The position numbers were made by a program, and so were the translations under genes. A model generated the notes under the pieces. The model had not been told where the DNA came from. It was given only the letters and a program-made list of their open reading frames with translations, and searched no databases. Of a DNA stretch of 64,000 bases, positions 11,547 through 23,504 are shown piece by piece (position 1 is the stretch's first letter; each line of letters opens with the position of its first letter). The stretch covers positions 56,483,168 to 56,547,167 of the forward strand of contig OZ026612.1 of the NCBI GenBank assembly GCA_964020975.1, given 5' to 3'. The stretch is from Hermodice carunculata. Taxonomy: Eukaryota; Annelida; Polychaeta; Eunicida; Amphinomidae.

Positions 11547-12190
11547 GAAGTTGGAATGGCATCTCCATCAATTAAGGCTTTGAAGTTATTAAAGATTTAA
11601 AATTTCTAATGGTGCTACTTAGCACAATTTAAATTGCTACAACTTGCAATGGTCAACAACCCCATAGTTAAAGTTGGAACGACATATCTTTCTATTATAA
11701 TGTTGAAGATATTCAGGATTGAAAATTTCGAGTACTGCTGATTAGCATAATATAAATTGCTACCACTTTGGCTTTAGATTCATTACATGTGCAATGGCTG
11801 ATAACCCCCTAATAGAAGTTGAAATAACATCTCTATCTATAATAGTTTTGAAGATATTCAAGGTTTGACATTTATAAAGCTGCTAATTAGCATAATTTAA
11901 ATCTCCACATATTTTGTTTTAGATCCATTACATGTGCAATGGTCAATAACCTGCTAGTACAAGTTGAAATCACATCTCTATCCATAATAGTTTTGAAGCT
12001 ATTTAAGATTTAAAGTTTCAAATGCTACTAATTCGCATTATTTAAATTGGTACAACTTTTGTTTTAAATTCATTAGATGCTCAATGGTCAATAATCCCCT
12101 GGTAAAAGTTGGAATGGCATCGCTATCTATTATACTTTTGAAGATATTCAAGATTTAAAATTTCAAATGCCCCTAATTTGCATAATTTTG
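11547..12190. repeat. Diverged ~145-bp tandem repeat, about 4-5 units
   Basis: Units begin with variants of GTTGGAATGGCATCTCTATC at about 11551, 11673, 11819, 11965 and 12107. Each continues with TTTTGAAGATATTCAAGATT, CTAATTAGCATAATTTAAAT and CATGTGCAATGGTCAATAAC variants. The first interval is about 122 bp, the others 142-146 bp. Related units in inverse orientation occur at 17190-17577 and more distant ones at 40870-41340. Confidence 0.8.
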
Positions 12191-12307
12191 AACATCTTTA
12201 TTCCTCTGTATAAAAAGGTCCAACTTTTTGTACAGAAACAATCATGCCAAGTTTGGAGTTTCTATGTATATTAGTGTCAGAGAAAAGTGTTGGGACAAAT
12301 GCACTGG

Positions 12308-12455
<148 letters not shown>

Positions 12456-12555
12456 TTCTAGGCGAGTGTGCCGAAGGACGGTCTGTGGAAGTGCCCTACC
12501 ATGTCAATGTACAAGCCACACCTGCTATAACATCACCCTGGGTCCTTGGTCAACC

Positions 12556-12704
12556 TTTTTTTGGGGTTGTCCCGATGGCCTAGAGGTCAGTGTGTTGGAC
12601 TTTACATTTGGCTAGGCGAGTGTGCCGAAGGTAGTGGGTTCGAATCCCATACAGGTCGACATGAATTTATCGTATTTTTCACTTCATATGAATAAGTCAA
12701 ATTG
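12556..12704 (+). mobile_element. tRNA-derived SINE-like sequence
   Basis: TGGCCTAGAGGT near 12573 resembles a tRNA A box and GGTTCGAATCC near 12637 is a perfect RNA polymerase III B box. Their spacing of about 64 bp is longer than in a real tRNA and there is no cloverleaf, so it is a SINE head or tRNA pseudogene. It lies between the GAAA tract and the core of copy A, where copies B and C have no counterpart, so it looks inserted. A 20-bp sequence (CTAGGCGAGTGTGCCGAAGG) occurs exactly twice, at 12458-12477 and 12612-12631, which may reflect a partial tandem copy. Confidence 0.55.
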
Positions 12705-12925
12705 AACATATTAAGTTCTGGAACTGTAATAATGGTCATGATTGAAAAAAAAAGATGTCATAGATGTAATGAAAGAGTGATGGTAGGCAGACATCCTCCC
12801 TCATTAAGTACATCTATGAAATCTGAAAGGGAGTTTGAATGGATATATATGTATTGCAAAGTTCCTTCTCGTATGCATAGAGGTAGTCATGCAAGCAGGC
12901 TGCAAAGAGGCAGAGCAACATGTCA

Positions 12926-12929
<4 letters not shown>

Positions 12930-12956
<27 letters not shown>
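12930..12956. repeat. (TG)n microsatellite
   Basis: About 13 TG units inside the core of copy A. CA tracts occur at the matching place in copies B and C, next to a poly-C run. Confidence 0.95.
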
Positions 12957-12963
<7 letters not shown>

Positions 12964-13929
12964 TCTGGGTGGGGGGATGGGTATTTCCTTAGTAGCACCA
13001 TGCTGGCACACTGGAGTGATGTGTTTCCAAGCCACTGAACTGTAGGCCCTTTTTTCTGTGTTTCAGATCATCATATATATTCATACTGGCCATTATGTTG
13101 GAATATTCCTATTTTCTGTACTCTGTTATAGCAAAATTATTTCCTGTGCTGGTGTACTGTGACATCCCCCTCCCTCCTTCCTTTCCCTGGGTGCAGTCTA
13201 TGCAGTATATCTGAGTCCCACTTGTGATCCTTTACTACAAGTTGGGCCACTGCATAAACAGGCCCACCACAGTAAATTGCACAGAGGTGTAAATTGTAAA
13301 TTGGGTCATTGGTTGTGTTGTTGTATTGTGTTGACAGAGCCAGTCAAAAGCTACCTCAACCTGGTAATGGGGGGCCAATGCAGCTTGTAGGACATGGAAT
13401 ACTGTGCATGATCATGGACTAAAATGAAAACCATGTGGCATGAGTTGTGGATGGAGTCATCAAAACAACTCTATGTAAATTACTGTCTCAATTATCAGCA
13501 CTTATGTTGTAACTGATTACAATGCATACATCAAATACATCCTGGTCAGAGACCAAGATTCAAGAGTTTCAACATTTTTTGACAAACAAAATCTGAGACC
13601 ACATATTTTTCTGGTTTGATTTACATGCTGCATATGCATGTATTTCTCTTAAACAGACACATAAAACTGGTAACCCAGGTTGTTCAAACTAAGCTGGCTC
13701 ATATTACATTTTACCCTCTGCTTCCAGGGCAGTGCTGACCACTCAGTCTTGTGCTCAATACAATATGCAATGCGATTTATATTGCTCACTTGGGTTAAGT
13801 TTGGGGTGCCCACAACTTTGTGGCTAGTGTCATGCACTTTAAAGCATTATGAACACCCTGTAACCCCACCCCCACCCCCTCCCAAGTTCAACAGGGATAA
13901 AGACTGTGCAAGTCCTGGTCTCAGAGGTA

Positions 13930-14093
13930 CAGTAGAACCTGCAATTTAAGACCACTATTGGGAGGGACCACCTGGCTTATAACCACATTTCTGATGGCAC
14001 AACAGTCTAACCTGTATGCAAATTTACCTGCAATTTAAGACCACCTGATGCATGTGACCACTTTAGGTTGGCGTAAGGGGTGGTCTTGTACTG
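13930..14093. mobile_element. 164-bp CAGT...ACTG MITE-like element (pogo/Tigger-like ends)
   Basis: The sequence starts CAGTAGAACCTGCAATTTAA and ends GGTGGTCTTGTACTG, with TA on both sides (13928-13929, 14094-14095). Inverted AGACCAC/GTGGTCT motifs lie near both ends, and the interior repeats AATTTAAGACCAC. CAGT ends and TA duplication recall the pogo/Tigger branch of Tc1/mariner. Related sequence occurs at the same place in copy C (about 17665-17834) and, degraded, in copy B (about 15440-15650), so it was present before the copies split. Confidence 0.5.
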
Positions 14094-14190
14094 TAATATT
14101 CAGCAGACAACTTTTTGTGTGGTTGCCTGCTTAGCTGTATGTCAGGCCATTTGTGTGGCTGGAGGCCTGTCAGTGGGCCCCAGTCATGCA

Positions 14191-14880
14191 ATCAGTCAAA
14201 AGCCCTAGATCTGCTAAACAGGCAATTTATATGGCATTAATATGTACTGTAAATACTCTGTCTTGATGGAAAAGAGGACTCTGGCAACAATGACTTTGGC
14301 TGAACACAGCTGGAGTCCACCCACTCACTCTAGTATGATGTAATCAATGAAATGACTAACTTTGCTCCTAGCAGGGAGCTGCTCTGAAGTGTCACCCATG
14401 GGTGCATATATGCTCACTCCACAGGCTGCCAAATTAAAAGCTCTGATCAGTTTAAAAAATAAGTTCCACTGGAAAATAAGATAATCAGACATGCTGATAA
14501 ACAGATGAATGGGGCAAAAAAGCATTGTTGATGGCTCCTGGACCTGGTCACGTAGCAAGTGGGATGAGGGGAGGGATAGCATATTGACCAGTGATAGATG
14601 GGTGAATGTAAACATGGACCCATTAACAAGAATAGGTCCATGGTGTAAAATAGGGTTAATTTGGCTTGTTGATATCTGGTCTGAAGAGAGGTCTATGATC
14701 ATTCCCAATAGCATCTCCCTTAAATAATTGGTTGAAGCATATTTTACTGAAAAACAATAATGAAATAAAATAAAAGCAAAGTTTAACGCAATTGGTCATT
14801 TATCACACTTTGCCTAATTATAATGATGTGCTTTGCTAAGCTGTTGTCTGCTTAGGGGACCTAGGACCTTTGATTGGTAG
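14191..14880. other. No gene seen
   Basis: Sequence between composite repeat copies A and B. Open frames exist on both strands at 14325-14727, but neither looks like a known protein and their overlap argues for chance. Confidence 0.4.
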
Positions 14881-17013
14881 ACTGGGGTGCTCATGCCCTC
14901 ACAGGCCACCAGCCAGATAAAAAAATACACTGATATCCAGTGAGCTAATTATAACTATAAGCAGGTAAGCTTTAGGAGGCAAGCAACGTTGTGACAAAAA
15001 ATAAAACATAGCTGCATGCATATTCAGCCACTTTGACATGAGACTCATGCAGCATTCATGGTTTCACTCTGAACAAAATAATGATCATTTGGAATTTTTA
15101 ACATATATGTGTCATTTTGACTATAACATGGGTTGGGATTATTTTTTTTCTCACCTGTTTGACAGGGCACAAAGGGGTTAAGTTTCACCCGTCCAAATTT
15201 GGTTTTACCTGTACCCTGCAAAAGTCCGCAGGTTGTGAAGTAGCACAGTTGTCTTTCACTAAGTGACACTATGTCACTCAGTTACAATACCACACAAAAC
15301 ATGCCACTTAAAATTGTGTTTGACTCAAGTTAATGTTTTAATCTTTGACTTACTCAATAAGCGCCTTTGACATATTTTAAAGATATGATCCTGTGTGTAA
15401 CATTACAATGTAGGCCTATGGGAAACCCAGTACATGTAGTAGAGTGCAACGTACTTTTCCCTTGTAATGTTTTTAGGGACCATCCCTTCTGCCAGCCTAA
15501 AGTGGTCACATATATATACATGTGACAGGTGGTCTTAAATTACAGGTAAATCTACAAAGAAGTTAGAATGTTGTGCTATCAGAAATGTAGTTACAATACA
15601 AGTCAGGTGGTCCCTCACAACAGTGGTCCTAAATTGCAGGTTCTATTGTATCTCTGAGACCAGGACTTGCACAGTCTTGGTACCAGTTGAACTTGGGATG
15701 GGGAGGTTAACAGGGGGTTCAAAATGTTTTAAAGTACATGGCACTAGCAACAAAGTTGTGGGCACCCAAAGTTAACCCAGGTGAGCAATATAAATCACTG
15801 CATCACCTCTTCTATAGAATACAAGACTGAGTAGTCAGCACGGGCCCTGGAAGCAGAGGGTAAAATGTGCTGGGTGCCAGCTCATTTTGAACACCCCGAG
15901 TTAACAGTCATAAGAGTCTGTTTAAGGCCAATACACTGTGTATGAACAAGGGATACTTTATTGTACATTCACCACTGTATATTCACCAATGTTACAGTGG
16001 TATGGTACATAGACATATATATAAATGAAAAAACCAGAAATGATCAATTACGCTTAACTACAATGTCTAAAGAGACTAAACAAGTTTAGGACATAGCATA
16101 AATAAAGATACCTGCGTGTGCAGCACACAAGCCAAAGTTATAACAAGAAAAATATGTAGTCTCAGATTTTGTTTGTCAATAAAGTGTTGAAAATCTTGGT
16201 CTCTGACCAGAATGTATCAGTTACAACATAACTGCTGATAATTGAGACAGTAATTTACATAGGGTTGTTTTGATGACTCCAACCACAACTCATCCCACAT
16301 GGTTTTCAATTTAGTCTATGATTATGCATAGTATACCATCCCCTACCAGCTGCATTGCCCCCCCCCTCCCATCACCAGGTTGAGGCAGCTTTTGACTAGC
16401 TCTATCAACACAATACAACAACACAACCAATGACCCAATTTACCATTTACACCTCCATGCAATTAATAGTGGTTGGCCTGTTTCTGCAGTGGCCCGACTT
16501 GTAGTAAAAGATCAGAAGTGGGACTCAGATATACTGGAGATACCTTTCTCAGGAAAAGGGAGGAGGGGGTGGGTCCCAGTACAGGAAATAATTTTGCCAT
16601 ATCAAAGTACAGAAAATAGAAATATTCCAACATAATGGCCAGTATGAATATATATGATGATCAGAAATACAGAAAAAAGAGGGCCTCCAGTTCCCTGGCA
16701 TGGCAAACACATTACCCCAGTGTGCCAGCATGGTGCTAGTAAGGAAATACCCTTACCCTCCCCCCCCCCACACACACACACACTGAATGACAAGCTACTC
16801 TGCCTCTCAGCAGCTGGCAGGCATGACAACCTCTGTGCATGCAAGAAGGAACTTTGCAATACATCCATTCAAACTCCCTTTCAGAGTTCAAAGATGTACT
16901 CAATGACTGAGGATATCTGTCTATCATCACTCATTCATTACATCTATGACATCTTTTTTTTTCAATCATGACCAGTATAACAGTAATGTTCTAGAACTTA
17001 ATATGTTCAGTTT

Positions 17014-17046
<33 letters not shown>

Positions 17047-17577
17047 TTTTTTGTTCTTTCTTTTTCTTTCTATCTCTCTCTCACTCTCATTCTCTCTCTA
17101 TCTCTTTGTTGCTTTATGACCAAATTTGTCTGGAGTTTTTCTGACTCAATTAATCTGAAAACGGCCAAACTGACATGGTGACTGACCTATCGTAAAATTG
17201 TGTATATCTTTTCGAATAGTCATGACGTTTATAATCATGCAAATAAAGGGCAATTAAAATGTTAAGAGCTCCATATCTTTCAAACTATTGCAGATAGAAT
17301 CAGAATTCCAATGTGCATCTGTAGGTTAGTGCCAACTGCCAAAAATAATGGACAGTAAATGAAAGATGTAGAATTTTAAATTATGCTAATTAGGACTATG
17401 GAAAATGTAAAAGCTGAATATCTTCTCTACTATTACACGTGTACATACTAATGTCATTCCAACTTTAAATTATATGTTTGTGGCAATTAAAGCCACATCC
17501 AACCACAGACCAAAGTTGTAAGATTTGCAAACTAGGTGAATGTGAAAAACTTTAATCTTGAATAGCTTCAGAACTAA
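14881..17577 (+). repeat. Composite repeat, copy B
   Basis: Copy B is a direct repeat of copy C and an inverted repeat of copy A. From about 15460 it has the CAGT...ACTG remnant, the GAGACCAGGACTTGCACAGT block, the core with GGAAGCAGAGGGTAAAATGT, the CA/poly-C stretch near 16760, ATTAAGTTC-type sequence near 16995, a (TTTC)n tract (17013-17043), TCTC-rich sequence and then about 2.5 AT-rich tandem units (17190-17577) in the orientation opposite to copy A. The stretch 14960-15440 has no clear counterpart in A or C and may be an insertion. The left border at about 14881 rests only on a short ACAGGCCACCAG match. Short open frames inside are not conserved between copies. Confidence 0.7.
17013..17043. 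repeat. (TTTC)n microsatellite
   Basis: About seven TTTC units followed by degenerate T/C-rich sequence to about 17106, matching the GAAA tract of copy A on the opposite strand. Confidence 0.95.
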
Positions 17578-19040
17578 GGGGCACTTACAGGCCACCAGAC
17601 ACAAAATGACCTCAGAGTCAGCTAAGCAGGCACCCACATAAAAAGTTGCCTTCTGAATAATATTACAGTACATAGTACCTGCTGTTTAGACCACCTTATC
17701 AGGCAACAAAAAGTGGTCAAATATACATGTAACAGGTGGTCTTAAATTGCAGGTAAATCTACAAAGAAGTTAGACTGTTGTGCCATCAGAAATGTGGTCA
17801 CACAACAGTGGTCTTAAATTGCATGTGAACTGTATCTCTGAGACCAGGACTTGCACAGTCTTGTCCCAGTTGAACTTGGGAGGGGGTTTGCAGGATGTTC
17901 AAAATGTTTTAAAGTGCCTGGCACTGGCTACAAAGTTGTGGGCACCCCAAAGTTAACCCAGGTGAGCAAAAAAATCACTTCATCACATCATGGACATATA
18001 CACAAGGTCGTTTATATGTCCATGATCACATCCTGCATAGAGTACAAGGCTGAGTGGCCAGCACCGGCCCTGGAAGCAGAGGGTAAAATGTACTGGGTGC
18101 CAGCTTATTTGAACACCCTGAGTTAACAGTCTTTAGAGTCTGTCTAAGGGCAAAACATGCATGTGCAGCATGTACATCAAACCAGAAAAAATATGTGGTC
18201 TTGGATTTTTTTACCTTCCCCTCCTAACTGCAATGACACCCCCCACCCACTCCGCCCCCCATTACCAGGTTAAGGGAGCTTTTGACTGGCCCTGTCAACA
18301 CAATACAACAACACAACCAATGACCCAAGTTACCATTTACACCTCCATGCAATTAACAGTTGTTGGCCTGTTTATCCAGTGGCCCAACCTGTAGTGAAAG
18401 ATCACAAGTGGGACTCGGATATACTGGATAGACTGCACCCAGGGAAAGGGAGGAGGGAGGGGGATGTCACAGTACACCAGCACAGGAAATAATTTTGCCA
18501 TAACAAAGTACAGAAAATAGGAATATTCCAACATAATGGCCAGTATGAACATATATGATCAGAAATACAGAAAAAAAAGAGGGCCTCCAGTTCACTGGCA
18601 TGGGAAACACATTACCCCAGTATGACGGCGCTAGTAAGGAAATACCCTTCACCCCCCCCCCCAACACACACACACTTGATGACATACTGCTCTGCCTCTC
18701 AGCAGCCTGCATACATGACTACCTCTATACACACCAGAAGAAACTTTGCAATATATCCATTCAAACTCCCTTTAAAGGTTCATAGATGTACTTAATGAGT
18801 GAGGATATCTGTCTTTCATCACTCTTTCAGTACGTCTATGACATCTTTTTTTTCTTAATCATGATCATAATTACAGTTCTGGAACTTCAACGTGTTCACT
18901 ATGACTAAATCATGGAATTTGCTTTTCCAATCTCTCTCTCTCTCTCTCTCAACCATATTTGTCTAGGGTTTCTTTCAAACACAATTTTCTGAAAATCACT
19001 AAACTTGCCATGGTGACTGACCTCCTGCTCACCTGATTGA
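17578..19040 (+). repeat. Composite repeat, copy C
   Basis: Copy C starts at CACTTACAGGCCACCAG immediately after the tandem units of copy B and runs in the same direction. It includes the CAGT...ACTG remnant (about 17665-17834), the core, a C11 run (18652-18662), a CT tract near 18930-18950 and a segment ending CCATGGTGACTGACC (about 19010-19023). Copy B has the matching CATGGTGACTGACC at about 17175-17188. The AT-rich tandem units are absent, so copy C is shorter; its right end may have been removed or displaced by the adjacent LINE. Confidence 0.75.
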
Positions 19041-19154
19041 TTGTGCCTGGCCAATTGACCTAGCAAACAAGGTGCAAAAAAAAAAAAGAAAAGAAAAGAA
19101 AAGACCCCCCCCCCCCGCCAAACAAAGCAGTCAGCAGTGAGTTGCAAAGTAGGT

Positions 19155-19168
19155 TAAATAAGAAAAGT
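19155..19168. repeat. 14-bp direct repeat, possible LINE target duplication (left)
   Basis: TAAATAAGAAAAGT here is identical to 24649-24662. The two flank the large minus-strand LINE, at a length usual for LINE target-site duplications. The motif is AT-rich, so a chance match is possible. Confidence 0.5.
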
Positions 19169-19617
19169 TACGACACGTTTTCATTGGGGGGGGGGGGCGG
19201 TCTGGACGCTGGTACAAATAATAATTATGTCCTGGTACAAGGTACAGAAGATGAGAAAATGTACAAATAATGGTTGCTATGAAGTACAGAAATTAAAAAG
19301 GATTCCAGTTTGTGCGTAAAGCAAATAAAAATGCCCAGTACGCTAGTACGGAGAGCCCCTTACCTCCCGCCCCCACTCCTTTTCAAGTACCTGGGAAAGA
19401 CCCTTGGGCAATGTCATAATTTCACCATTATTTTGCCCATCTAATCTAGGCCACTTGTTTCCAAATGGCATTCACTTTTGCCTACAGGGGTATTTCGTGA
19501 TTTGGAATGGTTTAAATGTGATGCCCGTGTCTAACCAATGAGGCCAAAAAATATGGGCTCCTTGGTCTTACCATGTCATGGAGGACAGAAACTCGAGAGG
19601 AGGGAAGTCTCTGGGTT

Positions 19618-19992
19618 TCAAACAACTTTGTTTCCAATAAAAAGTGTCATAATCCAATTAATTGGTGTTTTTGCTTTGATCTTACTTGATGGGTTATTAA
19701 TGAGATCGTTATCAGTGGCCGACTCTGCCCTCCTTGGCCTAACTGTTGCAGTTTTCTCTGCCTCGATAATCTTGCATGGTTCACGGATTTGATCAGTGGA
19801 GGGCAACATGTCCGCTCTAATAATTGTCTTTGGCATGCCACTTGTCTGCCGTGGTCCTGAAAAGGAGGCCAAGAAATCAACACCTATCCCACAATCGCAT
19901 GTTGTGCTCGGCATGCCCACAGTCCCTGTCTATGTTGCCATAGACAGAGCCATGGGAGCCCTTATAAGGGCTACCTTCTCCCTTCCCCTCTC
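19618..19992 (-). other. 3' UTR of the LINE, with a small open frame
   Basis: Downstream of the ORF2 stop. A 100-residue frame (19618-19920, minus) lacks any recognised domain and is most likely part of the LINE 3' untranslated region. Confidence 0.45.
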
Positions 19993-21819
19993 TCAGTTTC
20001 CTACTCTGGCTTCAGACTCCCTCAAACCTAACATGTTACTTGTCCTTTCCCAGCACTTCACCAGAAAGCCCTTAACTAACTCAATCCCTACTCCACTTCC
20101 TGGCGTCTCTCCTTTCAACCCCAACATCCAGGCTAACCTATCACCCTCTGCCATGCTCTGAACTTGTTCTAGACTTCTACATAATTCATCCTTCTCTTTC
20201 CACCCTTCAAACAGACTGTCCCTCAATCCCTGATACTCTGAACACCACACAAGAAAATGATCTATTGTCTCATCCTCACCCTCCCTACATATCTTGCACT
20301 TCCCATCGGTCCCATTGGTCCACTTCTGTGTCCGATTAAGATTAATCACTCCTGCTCTTCCTTGAAACAACAACTTGGAACCCTTGCTACAATCCCAACA
20401 CTTTCCTCTTACTGGTTTATCAAGCCCTCTGTATGCAATGAGTGTGCTCTTTTCCTCCACCCCTCTCTTCCATTCAACAACATGCTTCTCAGTAATCAAC
20501 TTTCCCACGTACGATTTCCACCACATCTCAATCTCATCTGGCCCCTTCAGATCATACTTCTCTGCCAACTTATTTATATCCGTCATCCACTTTGTCTTCT
20601 CCCTAACTGCCTCAAGGTACACCTTTCTGCACCATCTGTCTTCTCCTACCTCCTGCAAATAGCCCCAATAGTTCAACTTCGACTTTACTATTCTATCCCT
20701 GACACTTATCCATCCAAGTTCACCTAGTACTGCTTCTGTTGCCACACATGGGGGAGCCCCTAGTATCCATTTTCCCATCTCTCTCTGTGCCTTTTCCAAC
20801 CATTCCAAGTCCTTCTCACTTATTGAAATAACATCCAAAACATACAACATTCCTGGGACTGCAACCCTCTCCCAAAGAACTCTCCCTGTAAATGCCTTAT
20901 TAAAACTATTCATTGCTGTCAGCTTTATCATACCCTTTGCTCTATTGACTTTCTGCTTAATTTTATCGACATGGTATCGGAACATGCCCTGGCCAGTACC
21001 CTTAATGCTCACTCCCAAATACTCATAATCATCCACTTCCCCTATTCTAATGACTTTCTCGTGTCCTTCTGGTATCTCAAACCTTCCTACCATCCACTTC
21101 TCTCCCTGTCTATGTTTCTGACCTAGAGCCATGACCTTACTCTTTTCTTCGCTGAACTCCAGCCTCCACTTCTCCCCATATTCCCCTGCTATCTTGAGCA
21201 AATTCTGCAGTTCATCCTTTGAGTTTGCCATTAGTACAATATCGTCTGCAAAAAATAGACCTGCCAACTTCTCATTTCCCACCTTAACACCTTTTCCACT
21301 CTCTATCAACTTATCTCCCAAATCTCGTAGATACAGTGAAAACAGTATCGGGGACAACACACATCCTTGCTTCAGCCCAATACTCAGCTCCTCTCCACCC
21401 ACCTCAACTTCTCCCAAACTCAGGGTACATTTGACATCCACATAAAGTGCTCTCAAAACTTCCAAAAGCCTACCTCCAAAGCCTAACCCTTCCATCTTTG
21501 CCCACAGAGCATCTCGCCACACCCTATCATAAGCTTTCCGAATATCCAAGAAAGCCATGTACACCTTCCGTTTCTTTTTCCTTGCAATCTCTAAAATCTG
21601 GGACAAAGTCAAGATATGATCCACTACTCTCCTACCTGGCCTGAACCCATTCTGAAAATGCCCTAACATATCTTCTCTTTCAACTATTCTTCCCAATCTC
21701 CTGTACATGACACGTGTAAAGATTTTACCAATATTTGATGCTATTGCTATGCCTCGGCATTTATCCAAATGCTCGACTGACCCTTTTTCGAAATATATGC
21801 TATCTTCAATTCCCTCCAT
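19993..21819 (-). pseudogene. LINE ORF2, reverse transcriptase and C-terminal part
   Basis: A 608-residue open frame that would copy LINE RNA into DNA at the nicked target site. Visible RT blocks: CRGIAIASNIGKI (21-33), QNGFRPGRRVVDHIL (56-70), motif A AFLDIRKAYDRVW with D92, motif B GLKQGCVLSPILFSLYL (148-164) and motif C FADDIVLMA with the catalytic DD at 192-193. A CCHC-like zinc knuckle follows at C508, C511, H521 and C526, usual near the C terminus of such proteins. The ATG at 21819 is internal: a frameshift near 21783-21819, beside a T5 run, separates this frame from the upstream one, whose KIAYISKKG overlaps the protein level of this frame's start. The RT core is otherwise uninterrupted. 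Confidence 0.92.
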
Positions 21820-22760
21820 TCTCTTGGTGCTTCCCTGTTCTCTATAACCTTGTTAAACAACCAACACATACTTTCCCACAATTTCACTGGTCCTTTCTTA
21901 ATAAACTCATTCAACACCCCATCTGGTCCAGGAGCTTTCCCAACCTTCATATGATCCACTGCTCGCTCAACCTCCACCCTCTGGACCCTCTTACAGAGTT
22001 CCTGGTACCACTTGTCCTCCCTAGCTTCCGACCTCACCATTGGTGGTTCCCTCACACCCCACTGTGGATCATTCACTTCCCTCCAATGTCCCTTCAATGC
22101 ATCCCTTAGGTCCTTTTCCCCTTCAACTACTCTCCCCCTATGAGACAACCTATTGATTGGAACTTTCTTTCTCCTATTGACCTGCTTCCAAAAAACCACT
22201 GACGACTCTGCCCCACTTGACATAACCTTCCTCGTCATTTCCTCATTTCGCTTTGCCCTCCTCTCAGCCTTCATGTCATTCACTTTTTTTCTTGCCTCCA
22301 TGTACTCCTCTCGAGCCAACACAATCTTCCTCTCCTCCCTCCTTTTTCTAGCCAGTCTCCATGCTCTGTTCTTTACCCTTCTATCTCCAATAGCCCCCTT
22401 TAACTCTGAATCTATGCTATACCCTTTCCTGTCACTTGGAACTCTTTTCCTACCTATCGTCTCCTTGGCAACATAAAAAATGTTTCTCCTTAAATCATCA
22501 GACATACCTTGCACATCACTAGACTCTGTATCAACCCATGCTTCCTTCCATCCATCCAATACATCTGATAGTTTTTCCTTGTATGCATACCAGTTTGTGT
22601 CTCTGTTGAAGCACCATACCCACTTTGACCCACCGCTTTTTCTCACCTGTTTCCTACACCTCAAATCAACAGTCATCCAGTTATGATCACTCCCTATTTC
22701 CATATGGCCATCCTCGTCAATGCTAACCTTTTCCACCTTTCTGAACAACCTATCATCCAC
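21747..22760 (-). pseudogene. LINE ORF2, end of endonuclease and linker to RT
   Basis: A 337-residue open frame holding the end of the APE-type endonuclease, with the catalytic SDH motif in GSDHNWMTVDLRC (about residues 23-35). A basic, charged linker follows, then the start of the RT region (VGKAPGPDGVLNEFIKK and WRELKIAYISKKG). It is in frame with the upstream endonuclease piece, separated by in-frame stops, and out of frame with the downstream RT piece. Confidence 0.88.
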
Positions 22761-23504
22761 CAGGGCATAATCGATGATTGACTTCCTATCTCAAACACTC
22801 CAGGTCCACTTCCCTTTACACTCAAAATCCCTATTCAAAATACGCAACCCCATTTCTCTAGAAAATTGTAGCAACTTTCTTCCATTTCCATTCATATTTG
22901 CATCTCCACCATCAATTCCGTCTAACCCATCTCCTATGTGACCATTGAAATCACCTACAAGTAACACCTAGTACCCTTGCTCCTGAACTGCATTAACAGT
23001 CACCCGTAACCGCTCCAAAATCTGGTCATTCCATTCCTACGGAAAGCCCTCTCTTCCTGCATACACTACAACTATCTTATTCTGAACAGACTCTACTCCA
23101 ATCCACTGCGCCTCATGCCTGACTTCACTCTCATCGTCATCCCCTACGTTAATACTATGCCATTTGACATCCTTCTTCACCAGAAAACCCACCCCACCTC
23201 CCTTCCTTTGCCCCATTTCTCTTCCTTCTCCTGTGAATACAAATCCATCTTGGATTTCTAACTGGTCCTGCTCCCCTTTTCTAACATGCGTCTCTGACAA
23301 TTCTATGATAGACATCTCCTCCTTGACTGCCACATCAATGATATCGACTAGCTTTCCTCTGACTCCTCTAGAATTCACATATCCTACCCTGACCTTGCCC
23401 TTATCTCTTCTCCTCATTCTTCCCCAACTTCTCCTATCCTGATCTGAGCCTGGGCCTTCCTGGTCCGGTGCTGGGCTATCTAGTTTCCCTGCTGCTGCAC
23501 CCAC
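22761..23504 (-). pseudogene. LINE ORF2, APE endonuclease N-terminal part with in-frame stops
   Basis: Frame 23037-23504 encodes VRVGYVNSRGVRGK, LSETHVRKGEQ and GGGVGFLVKKDV, matching the opening, ETH and GGVGI-type blocks of LINE apurinic endonucleases, which nick the target DNA. Continuing past the stop at about 23037 in the same frame are LLVGDFNGHIGD and then DRKSIIDYALVDDRLF leading to SDHNW. Three in-frame stops occur: after GREGFP, within QGY-VLLVGDF and within WSV-DRKSI. Each stop is one transition from a plausible codon (TGG, TGG and CGA). This fits slow decay of a once active protein. Confidence 0.85.

Noticed and set aside
12573-12650. Functional tRNA gene
   Set aside because: A and B boxes are too far apart and no acceptor or anticodon stem can be folded; a SINE head is more likely.
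14325-14727. Gene between composite repeat copies A and B
   Set aside because: Open on both strands at once, no domain, no splice or promoter support.
20257-22686. Plus-strand open frames opposite the LINE (for example 20257-20727 and 21735-22109)
   Set aside because: They are antisense shadows of the ORF2 reverse transcriptase and have a Leu/Ser/Pro-rich composition caused by the opposite strand.
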